From Protostelium mycophagum (taxonomy: Eukaryota; Evosea; Variosea; Protosteliida; Protosteliaceae): a DNA stretch of 20,680 nt. A program made the position numbers and the translations under genes. Below the pieces are notes generated by a model, which had not been told where the DNA came from, ran no database searches, and saw nothing but the letters and a program-made list of their open reading frames with translations. Below are positions 1 to 10,900 of this stretch, in pieces; within the stretch, counting starts at the first letter, position 1; each line of letters starts with the position of its first letter. Where the stretch lies: contig MZNV01001540.1 of assembly GCA_002081555.1 (NCBI GenBank), positions 1-20,680 on the forward strand. The letters run 5' to 3'.

Positions 1-23
1 TTGTTCTGATGTATTATGTTCCT

Positions 24-838
24 TCACTCTTTATTAGGATGTGCTAAGTCAAGATGGATCTGTGTGACCTCTTTCATGCATTTTGAGATAGTGTCGTTAT
101 TTAGACCAAGTCTTGTGGCAATGGTGTCCTCTACTTTGGGATAGTGTCCCAGGTCCTCCCCTTTTTTTGGTTAGTACTCTAATTAAAATCAATTACATAC
201 TCACATTCAACATTGACAGCTTTTTTGAGAGCTTCCTTCACTTGAATTCCAACCTGGCTAATAATGAAACATCTCTTTTGTGGATCAGCTTGGTCATTAG
301 ATATGAAGAACGCCTACCTTTCTCATCTCCTCTGTCGAGCAGCCCTCTCCTCTTTGTACTTTATTTTCATCTCTTCTACCTCTGTCTTCTTCATCTCTAG
401 CTCTGTCTTCTTTATCTCTCGCTCTGTCTTCCATATCTCTAGCTCCTTTTCCCTTGCTTGTCTCAGAAGGTCGATCTCGGCATTGGCTGACTCGGCATTC
501 TTGATCAACTCAGCGATCTTCTGATTCAGCTGGCTGATCTGTGTGTCATGACTCTTGGACTGATTTTGAAAGGGTTCTTTTGTACGTCTCACCAGATCCT
601 CCACTCTTTCTGTAGATACAATTGATATTCTCTAAGACATGCGTGATCAAAGAATTATTTCACCTCCTTGTAAGAGAGCATAGTTAAATCCAGGAGATAT
701 ACGAGCGGGTGTGATGTCTTTGGCCAACATCACTCTCACATCCTCTCCACTCATCAGACGATCTCTTAGTGACTCGACAGAAACCTCGGAGCTGGGATAA
801 GCTTTGAACGTTTGGACCTTCTTTGTGGCTGTCGACAT
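24..838 (-). CDS. Coiled-coil protein of unknown family, spliced
   Basis: I do not recognise the family. The start is the ATG at 838 (MSTATKKVQTFKAYPSS...). Exon 1 (838-664) joins exon 2 (609 downward) across a 54-bp GT-AG intron with matching phase. Exon 2 is a long charged heptad-like stretch (EKELEIWKTEREIKKTELE), which predicts a coiled coil. Two 3' ends are possible. Read straight, exon 2 stops at 323-325, giving 153 aa. Further coding-like sequence follows in the same overall frame: an exon ending at 205 (FIISQVGIQVKEALKKAV), a 44-bp intron (161-204) with a textbook TACTAAC branch point, and a last exon 160-24 (EDLGHYPKVEDTIATRLGL) ending in a stop at 24-26. A donor GTAGAAG within exon 2 spliced to an AG near 250-270 would join them in frame. 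It lies downstream of the integrase fossil on the same strand, but its splicing suggests a host gene. Confidence 0.55.
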
Positions 839-929
839 ATCTTTCTTCGAATTGTGATTTTTAGTTCAGGCGGTTTTCAAAGTGTCTAAGCGTTGTAGAT
901 TGCTCCGTTTTACGGCCAATTTATTTCTT

Positions 930-1700
930 CTCAGACCACGATACTTTTGGTGACTGTGAAGACGGTCTTCGTATATTGTTTGCGGTAGGCCTTCCAACCA
1001 TTGCAGCTCAATTTGGCCCGCCGCATGTTGGAATCAGTGTCCAATATGGTGACTCTAACATGATCGCCCACTCGCATCAGCTCAACAGTAAGTCGCTTGT
1101 TGTTTGTGAATATGTTTTTCATTAAGAAGCGCCTGTGGCGTTGTTTTTATCGTCGTATGCAGAGTGTTTTTATATTGTCAACGCACAGCAGCAGGTCAAG
1201 CCATTTTTTCGTGTTCTTTGCGGACATCTTCGTGTACAGAAGGCGCTTTAGTGTGCCGTTGGTGCGCTCAATTTGACCCTGAGACTGCGGCGTGTAGGTC
1301 CAGTTATATATTTAATTCCAACTGATTTGAGTAAAAGATCTCACTTTGCTACTCAGGAATTCCTTGCCATTATAGGTTTGCAGTGTACAATTTGTGTTTT
1401 TATCCCATGGCCCCAAAGCACTCACGTCCACCCGATTGCTGCATAATTGCATTGGCCCCGTGTGATGACCAGTGGGATATTTTTGCCGTGTGGAGGCTGC
1501 AGGTGAAGCTGGTAAGTGGGCGTCTTCTGCCGCAATTACATGCAAATCTTTATAATATATAATTCATCATTTTTGACCGCGTAATTGTCGTTGTAGTGCG
1601 CGATCTACTGTCCATGTGCAGAGTCAGCCGCCTCATATACACGGATTTTATTAACCGATTCGCGCTTGTACATCATTATAATTTGTCAAAACTCTTGCCG
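930..1700 (-). mobile_element. Fossil of a retrovirus-type (rve) integrase element
   Basis: On the minus strand this stretch holds pieces of a DDE integrase of the kind found in Ty3/gypsy LTR elements, Ginger transposons and Polintons. The recognisable parts, 5' to 3' on the minus strand, are a core segment with a TYNGKEF-like stretch (about 1312-1545), a core segment reading WTYTPQSQGQIERTNGTLKR (about 1205-1310), and a C-terminal SH3-like tail (VGDHVRVTI, about 931-1122) of the type that follows such integrases. It is broken, with several interruptions. I see no reverse transcriptase, capsid gene or flanking repeats, so the family within the rve group is open. The edges are approximate and the left-over may extend towards 2000. 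Age cannot be judged from one copy, but the core motifs are still easily read, so it is not very ancient. Confidence 0.7.
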
Positions 1701-2084
1701 ACATTATCCCTGAAAATAATAATTGTACCAAAACACCAACGAGCGTTGATAAAGAATTCATGAAATATTATTTTCTTATGAAAAAAATTAAAATAATAGA
1801 GGTTGTGAAGTTTGCGAAATATATAACAAATTCTTGAGGTATTTATTGTGCCACAAAAAATTGATGTCCACGCAGATGAGTTTGTTTCTCAAATATAAGA
1901 ACGGCAGTTGCCTCCTCAAGGACATAAGGCGCCGGTACCACGCACAGATATTTCCGCGCATACATTTTTGGGAAGAACAAAGCTTCTTGATAGGTGAATA
2001 ACATAACGCGGTTATATCCGAACGTGCTTTGCGCGCAGATACTCGGGAGCAAGCGTTTTTCGGGTTCATTTTCCATTTTGCAAC
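1701..2084. other. Intergenic stretch between the integrase fossil and the LRR kinase gene
   Basis: No gene is supported here. The left part (about 1730-1860) is AT-rich. From about 1850 to 2050 both strands are open for 50-60 codons, which may be worn remains of the neighbouring element or chance. The promoter and 5' leader of the LRR kinase gene must lie in the last part, but I see no clear TATA box. Confidence 0.4.
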
Positions 2085-5000
2085 ATGGACAACAGACACC
2101 TTCTGTACCTCCTCCTCTTAGGGTACTTGAGCTCTGCTGCGGCGTGGAATCCGGCGGAGAAGGACGCCCTCGTAGAGCTGTATGAAGTGTTTCAAGGTGA
2201 GTGCGGATGTGAATGACTCTGATGGACATGAAGGCGATTACTGGTTCGACAACACAGGATGGTTTGTAGAAGATGATTACTGTGATGGCTACTACGGAAT
2301 CACCTGCGATGAAGAAGGTATCATCTCCATCGATGATCATCGACGATATTGATCTGTCCTTCAGGTTCCGTGATTTCAATCGACCTTTGGGGAAACCATT
2401 TGAATGGTACAATCCCCTGCTCCGTGAGCACTTGGAATTTTCCCAACATCAAGGAACTCAGCCTCGGTGACAACTGGATATTCGGCAGGTTGTGCGATGA
2501 GATGGCTCAAGGAATGCCGAAGGTTTCTGATTTTTTACTTCCTTATTGTGAATTGACTGGTGGAGTGAGTAATATGGTATTCGCTCATCTCGTTGATCTC
2601 ATGCAGGTTCCTGATGGCTTTGGGAATCTGGTTGAAATGCAGAGCTTTTCGGTAGAATTGAACCCCGCCATGGACGGGACGATCACATCCACGGTACATC
2701 TCTGGACCAAGTTAACGGGTTTTTGGATATTTGAATGTAATATCCAAGGCCTCTTGCCGGACTTGTCCGATTGCACCGAACTCGAATCCATCGATATCCA
2801 TGCTACTCGGTGAGCGTGCTACTCTTAAATATTGTTAATCACCATTAAATATTCAATACATTAATCGCCAAAGCATCTCAGGGAAACTATTTGAGTTTCA
2901 CAAGTTGAAGAAGTTAAAATCCTTCCACATCTTTGATAATCCTTACCTTGGCGGTAAGTTTCCACTGTATTATTTTGCATCTACAACGTTGTAGGACCGA
3001 TACCCGACTCTATCAATGAGGCAGTATCTCTGGAAACGATTTACGGCATTCTCTCACCGTACACTTCCATGCCAAAATCCATGTCTAAATTGGTCAATTT
3101 GAAACAGATAACATTGTACAATGCACAATTAAGTGGTCCCATCACCGCTGATATCGGCCTGCTTCCAGAATTAGAACAAGTTAGTTTTCCGAATCTCCTG
3201 CAGATCTATTGAGATCTGATATCTGTCAGTTGGATTTATCCACGAATTTTCTCACTGGTGAGATCCCTGACATGCGTCAATCTAAGCTCAAAGAGGTGAT
3301 CTCTTCATGAAAAAAATACATTTATTTTCTATTATTGAATCTTTTATTTTAAATTACATCTTCTTGTGTGTAATGCTCTCAGCTTTACCTCGATGGGAAT
3401 TTATTGGTAGGAAGGATACCTGACAGTATTGCGAATAACAAACTCTGGACAAATTTGGATCTCAGCCAAAACCTGCTCACAGGCAACATTCCAAATGTTA
3501 CTGGGATGACAAAACTCAAAACTCTTAACCTGGCTGGCAACCATTTAACAGGACAAGTAAGTGAAAAACATATTACTGCCAAAGATCTATTAGATGACCA
3601 TTTTGCAGATTCCACCTTCCGTACAGAATCTGACGTCATTACAAGTCTTATGTGCGTAGTGGTATGAATCCGCCAAACTGACAATCACAGATCTTCAAAA
3701 CAACTCTCTCACTGGACCGATCTCTCTGCCTAACAATACCGCAATGACAAAGATCGATCTCTCTTTGAATTTGTTGACAGGAACCATACCACCCTTGACC
3801 CAGTACAGGAGGGTAAATTCTCATTTATTTTTGATTATATTTTAAATTTCGAATTGATTTCTCTAGCTGGTGGAGTTATCTCTCAGTTCCAACCATCTCA
3901 GTGGTTATATACCGGCATTGCCGGCCAGTCTGACCACTCTCAAACTGGATAGATGTCAGTTGGAAGGCGTCCTCCCGTCGAGTTTGGCAGATATCAGATC
4001 TTTGGTTACTCTTGATTTATCATTTAATTTATTGTCTGGGCAGGTGGGCGCAATTTCTGTTTACAATATTAACATTAGATAGATAGAAAGTTTATTCTCC
4101 AAATATGATTGGATTCAAGTGTTAAGACTGGACCACAATCAGTTCACTGGGAGAATTCCAGATCTTTCGAGGAGCCGTCAAATGGTGCAACTGTTGTTGA
4201 ACGACAACAAATTGAACGGTTCGGTACCATCTACTCTTAACTTGGCCGCAAAATGTATTTGCATCGGCGTAAATCGATTGCTCACACACCACAGTGCAGA
4301 ATATATCACTGGCAAACAATCATTTAGAAGGAAATATGCCACAGCTCGATAAACTTGTCGGGATGATTAGCTTTGACGTGAGCAACAACAAACTGTCAGG
4401 AACACTAGATTTTTTGTCCGATTACAATAATATCCTCCTGGTAGTATTCTTTTAGAAGAAGATGTTAATGACACCACCACAGATAGATCTATCTGACAAC
4501 CAATTCGACCAGAGCCTTTTACAATCAATTTTATTTGAAAAGTGAGCATAGTTATGATTTTCATCTCTCTCATACAGTTGTAGAATGCCATCATTACGGA
4601 GTCTCTCGATGAGAAACAACCATTTGGCAGGGTCAATACCCTCTTCCATAACCCTACTCTCCAATCTACAACTGTTGGACCTGTCGGACAACAATCTGAT
4701 CGGAGATATTCCTTTCTTTAGAAATTTGAACTATCTCACCACACTGAACCTCTCTCAAAACATGTTATCCTCTGTTAACATCTCTTTCATCACCTCTCTA
4801 CCAAAGTTGAAGGTTCGTAATTCACCAATACTTATAACTGACTCGTTGTAGATGCTCGACTTGTCAAATAACATGATCACAGCAAGTATCCCGTCGGGCA
4901 CGGAGAATATGAAGGAATTGACATCGCTTGATCTCTCCAACAACCAGATGCAGGGATCATTGCCCCTACAGATATTTTCATCGCGCACGATGGCATCCGT

Positions 5001-7827
5001 CATGCTGCAGAACAACAAATTCACGGGAAGAATATCCATAATCTGGTCAGAAATTTCTTATATGGACATCAGCAACAACAGATTCATTGGAGAAGTTCCG
5101 GTATTGATGAGTCCCACATCAATTACTTACCTAAATATCAGTCACAACCTGTTCAATGGTAACGTAACAAAGATTCAAAATGAGATGACAATGTACAGGT
5201 AGCATCCCGGATTTGTCACAGAAGTTGAAGTTGGAAAGTTTGGATCTGAGTAGCAATATGTTATCAGGGCCCGTACCTTCGCTATCATCACTATCTCATC
5301 TTATCGTGAGTGCGTACAATTATTCCTGTGATTGATCATATATAAGGTATTGAATGTGAGCCGTAACACCTTGAATGGACCATTACCGTCTCTTTCCTCG
5401 TTAATTAACCTGGAAATTGTCGATTTCAGCAGAAATAATTTCATTGACAACACCGACATTGGAGACTTAGGCGCAATATTCAGCAACAAAACGGTCAAGT
5501 GTGATATGTCAGAAAACTCGTTCTTTTGCCCCGTAACATGGCAGTCCTTCCTCAATTGTGGTGCGAGGTTTGTTGCCAGTGATAATATGATGGATGATGA
5601 TTTCAGATGTGCTGTATCAGATATGCAAGCATCAAGCAACGTATCCATCAGACTGGATGGAAATATTACTACTTTTGATGTAGAGACATTTCTGACGGAT
5701 ATATCAACAAGAGTGAACATCACAAGAAGCAGACTCAGTGTATTTAACATCAGAGCTGGAAGGTGACCAATGAGTGCAAAGAGATTATTCTGACATATGC
5801 AGTGTGATAGTAGATCTGATAGTTGCACCACCATCAGATGGTTCTGTCAACGAAGGAAGCGCCGATAGAACAGTTGAGATGATCAAGAAGCTGGACACAA
5901 TCGACGGCTATAAAGTACAGCCATATTTATAATACAAAAACTGATATTACAGGTCCTCAGCCACGGTATTGTCACTCCCATAGTATCCACCTTTTCGATA
6001 GCCCTCGAAAACAACAGAAATTCAGGGTCAGAAACGCCAATAGGACTCATAGTTGGGCTTTCAGTGGGTGGAACTGTTCTCCTGGCCGCAATGCTGATCG
6101 TCGCATTCATAGTGTACAAAAAGAAGGATAATAAGATGGCTCTTTATGACAGACAGTTGTCTCTGATAGATCTCACCCAGATCAATCTGGGTGAAACCAA
6201 AAACTCCATCGTGAGTGATGATGACATGTGATCAATGTTTGACATGACGGTAGATTCCATATCACGAACTGATAAACATGAGCATGATAGGATCAGGAGC
6301 TTTCGGAATAGTATTCAAAGCAGAGTGGAGAAATTTGCCAGTCGCCGTGAAACAGGTATGATTTTGATTTTTGATATTCATGCGCTGACAAAACAACAGA
6401 TTCGAGCAGAGCATGTTACGCAGCAGCAATTGAACGACTTTATGGTGAATGGAAGTTGATGAAAAAATACTGATGAGTTGGTAGGGCGAGATTTCCATCT
6501 TGAGAAGATTACGTTCACATCCGGTAAGGTCGCATGTGTCATTTGAATGTCTGACAGCGCGTAGAATGTCGTGATGTTGTGAGTGTGCATTTGAGGTGAA
6601 ATTTATGTTATCATTTGTTGACATACCTTAGTATGGGAATAACATATCCACCGGAACCTCTCTCTATGGTAAGATTTATCATCAATAATTGACGCTGACA
6701 TATTGTAGATCACGTGAGTGCTTTTTCACCACATTCGATTTGAGAAGCGAATATAATATTTATTTTTTGTTCATTATTCACAGGGAATTTTGCGAGGGTG
6801 GATCTCTTTCAGGTGATTACGATGATGTTACTGTTGCACAAAAATTGATCCAAAATTCAGATTATCTCCAATCACATGGCCAGATCGAACAAGGATTGAA
6901 AAATAAGTTTATCTATCATATCGCACTCGGACAGATCGAGCAAGGATTGAAAAATAAGTTCATCTATCATATCGCACTCGGAATGTTCCATCTACACCAA
7001 GAGGGTGTCATTCACAGGTCTCTTTTTAGCTTCTCTAATCATTTATTGATTGAAAGTAGAGATCTTGCAGCCAGAAACATCTTATTGTCCAAACACCTTG
7101 AAGCCAAGGTGACAGATATAATTCGGCAGGAAATATAAATTATTCTTCAGGTATCAGACTTTGGAATGTCACGTCAGACAGAAGCTGAAGAGTCTGGAAC
7201 AACACAGACAACAGTCGGTCCACTCAAATGGATGGCTCCTGAAGGTTCAGCTAGTCCCATTGTAGATGGCATAATTAATAGTATATAGCGATATCTGAGA
7301 GACAGTATTCAAAGGCGACAGATGTATTTTCTTTTGGGTAAGAGTCATCTTTTCAGCTGGATTCTTATATTCTATGCAGAGTGGTTGTCTGGGAGATCAT
7401 AACTCAAAAAGAGCCGTGGGCTGGTGTTGCCCCCGTGGAGGTCGCAATCGGTGTTGTTACAGAGGGAATGAGGCTGCCCAAAGTGGATACACTCCCCTGG
7501 ATCGAAGAAACCATCGAATGTAAGCATGATCACATTCTCGAAGGCAATCAGTGACAGCGCATCAGCATGTTTTCAGGCGGACCCTCTAAGGAGGCCCACG
7601 TTCGAGAAGATGAGTAGCACAATAGCTTTGGACACCGGGATGATCACAGAGGAAGAATTCCAAAAGAGTAAGAACAGCCTCTCTACAACCCGACTGACAT
7701 TGATCAGGAGAACCCATCACGCCAGTGTTGAAAGCAAAGAGGGACGAAGACAGGTATGTCCCCATCACCCTGGGCTGATGAAATAAATCATTGTCAGCTT
7801 CTTTTGACGAATCGATTCTATCCATAA
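2085..7827 (+). CDS. LRR receptor kinase, tyrosine-kinase-like, 33 exons
   Basis: A single-pass membrane receptor kinase of 1427 aa. Order: signal peptide (MDNRHLLYLLLLGYLSSAAA), an LRR N-cap with paired cysteines (CDGYYGITCD), then many LRRs of the plant-style LxxLxLxxNxLxGxIP type to about residue 960, a membrane helix at about 1029-1055 (GLIVGLSVGGTVLLAAMLIV) followed by KKK, and a kinase domain at about 1087-1385. The kinase has GSGAFG at 1099, VAVK with the catalytic Lys at 1119, HRDLAARN (Asp 1246), DFG (1264), KWMAPE and a RRPTF end motif; all key residues are present. Exons: 2085-2196, 2234-2317, 2365-2564, 2607-2809, 2874-2953, 2995-3179, 3230-3295, 3383-3556, 3609-3651, 3691-3812, 3867-4043, 4083-4254, 4295-4440, 4483-4541, 4578-4812, 4852-5158, 5199-5305, 5347-5762, 5803-5914, 5953-6210, 6254-6355, 6400-6444, 6485-6523, 6565-6578, 6632-6668, 6709-6713, 6784-7017, 7060-7108, 7151-7244, 7289-7337, 7380-7519, 7566-7753, 7798-7827. 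All phases close. If the last intron is retained, the protein ends at 7786. The ligand is unknown. Confidence 0.9.
6709..6713 (+). other. 5-nt microexon encoding the kinase gatekeeper
   Basis: Five bases, ATCAC, lie between an intron ending TTGTAG (6669-6708) and one starting GTGAGT (6714-6783). With the first base of the next exon they encode Ile-Thr, giving the hinge sequence LSMITEFCEGGSL. By alignment with tyrosine kinases, the Thr before Glu is the gatekeeper. Skipping the exon would shift the frame. Confidence 0.75.
6881..6982 (+). repeat. Two tandem 51-bp copies inside the kinase domain
   Basis: Copies 6881-6931 and 6932-6982 encode the same 17 residues twice (QIEQGLKNKFIYHIALG, residues 1200-1216 and 1217-1233). 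They differ at two third-codon positions, both synonymous. The copies lie just before the catalytic HRD loop, where kinases have helix E; one copy matches the usual helix (FIYHIALGMFHLHQEGVIHR). Confidence 0.9.
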
Positions 7828-7998
7828 AAGTGGTCCAAATGAGGGTTTTTCAAAGGCCGAGTGCGAAGGGCGAAAATTTTTCCGAAATTTTTCCGGTCGA
7901 GCACAAGTCCCGGTATCACAAAAATGTCGATTGATTTTTGGAGACGTTAACAACCGCGATTGATACGGTAACTCACGTGCCGACGCATTCGGTCATCT

Positions 7999-10900
7999 TT
8001 ATTCATGAATCTCCTTGTACAAATTCTCCAAGGTGGGCTGGAATTTTTTCCGCAATTCATTGCGGCGTAATTTGTGCGTGGGCGTCATCAAGTTGTTGGA
8101 TTCGGTGAATGGATCCTTCTCCAAGTGTAGACCTTTGAGGACTTCGAATCCGTGGACTTTGTTGTCTTTCCCGACGCGTGCCAAATCGTCTAAAACGAGC
8201 TGGCGGACTCGTGGGTGCTGCAATAATGCGTCGTAGTCGCCCTCATCACGTCAGTAATCATTATCTTGTGCAATATATGTGGCATTTAGAATACGAGATC
8301 ACCTGCACTTGGTTGTCCTTGGCCCATTGTGTGATTTTAGACTCTTTAGGTACGACTATTCCTACGAGGAATCTCTGGAAAGAGGACCCCACTATCCATA
8401 CCTACATATTATATATATAATATATTATTATATATAATTATATAATATATAATATATAATATATTATATTATAATATTTCTATTTCTCCATGTAAATGCT
8501 TAGAGATACAGTATATAGAATATATATAGAATAATCAATGGCTTGATCATGATTTTTGTAGTTGTATATTACCTGTTCAACGTATGGGCTGGCTGCGTAA
8601 ACTCTCTCCAAGTATTCGGGGCTATTTATAGATCAATATGGACGGATGATATTATGGGACTCACGCTACGTATTCGCCTTGAGACAGTTTAAATATGTCC
8701 TTCTTTCGGTCCACAAGGGTGAGGGTGCCATTCTTATTCCACTATATATATCAATTATATGAGTTAAAAATATTTTGGTTTGTTTGATTCGTCATCGTAT
8801 CTCTGGGAAATTGAAACTGACCCTGCCTATATCTCCGGTGTAGAAAAATCCGTCAGCGTCAATGGATTGCTTCCTGCCTCTCATGAGCAAAAATGACAGG
8901 GATGTATGAGGTTACGTGTTCTCTGGATCCTTGTAATAACCTCTGAATACGGTGGGTCCTCTCACAGCGACTTCACCGTGTCCGTCCTTTGCGAAATAGT
9001 TAAGCTCTGGTACGCTCACCAATTTGATTTCTGTCAACATCAGCGATACACTTCTCGAATTCTTTGTGTCTTTAATAATTTGAATGCTGACGACTTTTGG
9101 GAAAATTCGAACCAATTGTAGATGGGATCTTGACGTTTGTACATACCACAGCACGGTAAGATCTTTCCGACATGTCCGGCAGATGAATCGTCCAAAGTTC
9201 CAGTGCTGACACCACCGTTGGTCTCGGTCAATCCGTATCCCTCGATCACGTCGCAGCAGAAACATCTGTATATGTTCGTCATCTACATATTCAATTATGG
9301 GAATTGAATAATTCGCTGCAGACAACCAAAATGTGAAAGATATTCGGCCGTAATACTACTATTGCACTACAAAACATAAATAGATATGATGTCTTACACT
9401 CTAAGAAATTGATTTAACTTGGGGTCAAGAGGAGCAGCGGCAGAGAGGATGAATCTTACTCTTCCTCCCAACTGTGCTTTCAATGACGAGAATAATAACG
9501 CATCCCATAATGGTGATGTTGATCCTGAGTTATTTAAATCATCCGACTCGAATCACCCATCATATCGTGGTGTTTAATACTTTGCAAAGGATCACCATTT
9601 GATTAATCATAGTAATTACCATTCTTGATGGCCCGCTGCTTCGCGGCAAATCCGAGTTGAAATAACGTCCTTTTGATGCTTGAGCTTCTCTCCAATGTCT
9701 GGTGGATACGGTCGTGGATTCTAGCCCATACTCTCGGTACACCTAGTAAGAAGGTAGGTTTCACAGCGGATATATCTTGGAATAATTCGTTCACGCCCTT
9801 TATATTGTTAATAAATGTCTGCAGATACTCTCACGATGTTTATGCATACGATTACCGTTTTATGACAACACATCCAAACGACCTCTCAATTTTGCAGAAG
9901 AAGATGGTCAAAAAACACTTGGCCGAAACAATAATGCAGACAATATAAAATACTCACTCCCTGGTTGAATGCTACAGTCGCACCAAAAGAAAACATCGTG
10001 TGCAGCGCGGATCTCTCAAAGACTTGGGCCAGTGGTAAATAGGACAGATGTACGTCATCAGATGTGAAGCGTGGAGTGAGGTGCTCTCGCACTCCTGGTT
10101 GTTTTTCAATTTAAAAACACGAAAGTATTTTGTGTAAAAACCAGATTTTCTTTGTGCCGTGATTTGTTGGCGAATATGCAAGTGAAACACACTTGGTATA
10201 ATATGGATGAATACAACAATGCTTTCAAAATTATCAAAGTTACAACCTGCTATCTGAGCGACATAACAAGCGTGTGTCTGAATGGCAGCTTTGGGATTGC
10301 CGTTCGTTCCGGAAGTGTAGACGTAGGTGTAGATGTGCTCAGGTCTTAGTGTGGAGACTTCTCTCTGATTATCATTTCCCTGAGTCATTCAGCATTTTTT
10401 TTGTTGGGAAATCAACAATTTGTAGCAAGCCACGAGGTCCATAACATGGTTGTTCGTGAATATTAAAACTAAGAGGAAATGGAAATAACATACGAGCTTC
10501 TCGACGTCTGAGAGGGTGTGCAGTTGTACGTCATGAGCTTTGAAATCCTCCTTCTGTGATTCGCTCACTTCGTCCATCACGACCAAAAATTTTAAATTGG
10601 TGAATTTTTTGGTGCGAAGGGCTTGCAGGATGGCAGGAAGCTTAAAAATATTCAATTTATTATTATTTCTATTATTTGAAGATGGAACATGTCTGATTGC
10701 ATCAAAGCTGCTGATCATGCAAAAGTTGACTGTGTATGATGTGTTTACCTGCTTTACTCCAAGTATCAGTGCGTTCATCTCGGAATGTCCAAGGATGTAG
10801 CTCACTGCATCAGGACCGACGGTCTCGTAAAGAGCCACAACAGGATGGCGATTGTATATCGCCGCCAAATCGGCCAGCGCCCACTCTAAACGGTTAATCG

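Noticed and set aside
1843-2412. A 189-codon minus-strand open frame overlapping the start of the LRR kinase gene
   Set aside because: It runs antisense through the signal-peptide and LRR N-cap exons, and no part resembles a known family. The plus-strand exons are far better supported.
7526-7560. Extension of the kinase C-terminal exon upstream to an ATG (MITFSKAISDSAS)
   Set aside because: It would need a frame change. The acceptor at 7565 gives a clean phase and the expected kinase end motif (SCFQADPLRRPTF).
10152-10349. Plus-strand open frames across the acyl-CoA synthetase gene
   Set aside because: They are shadows of minus-strand exons and introns with no family motif.
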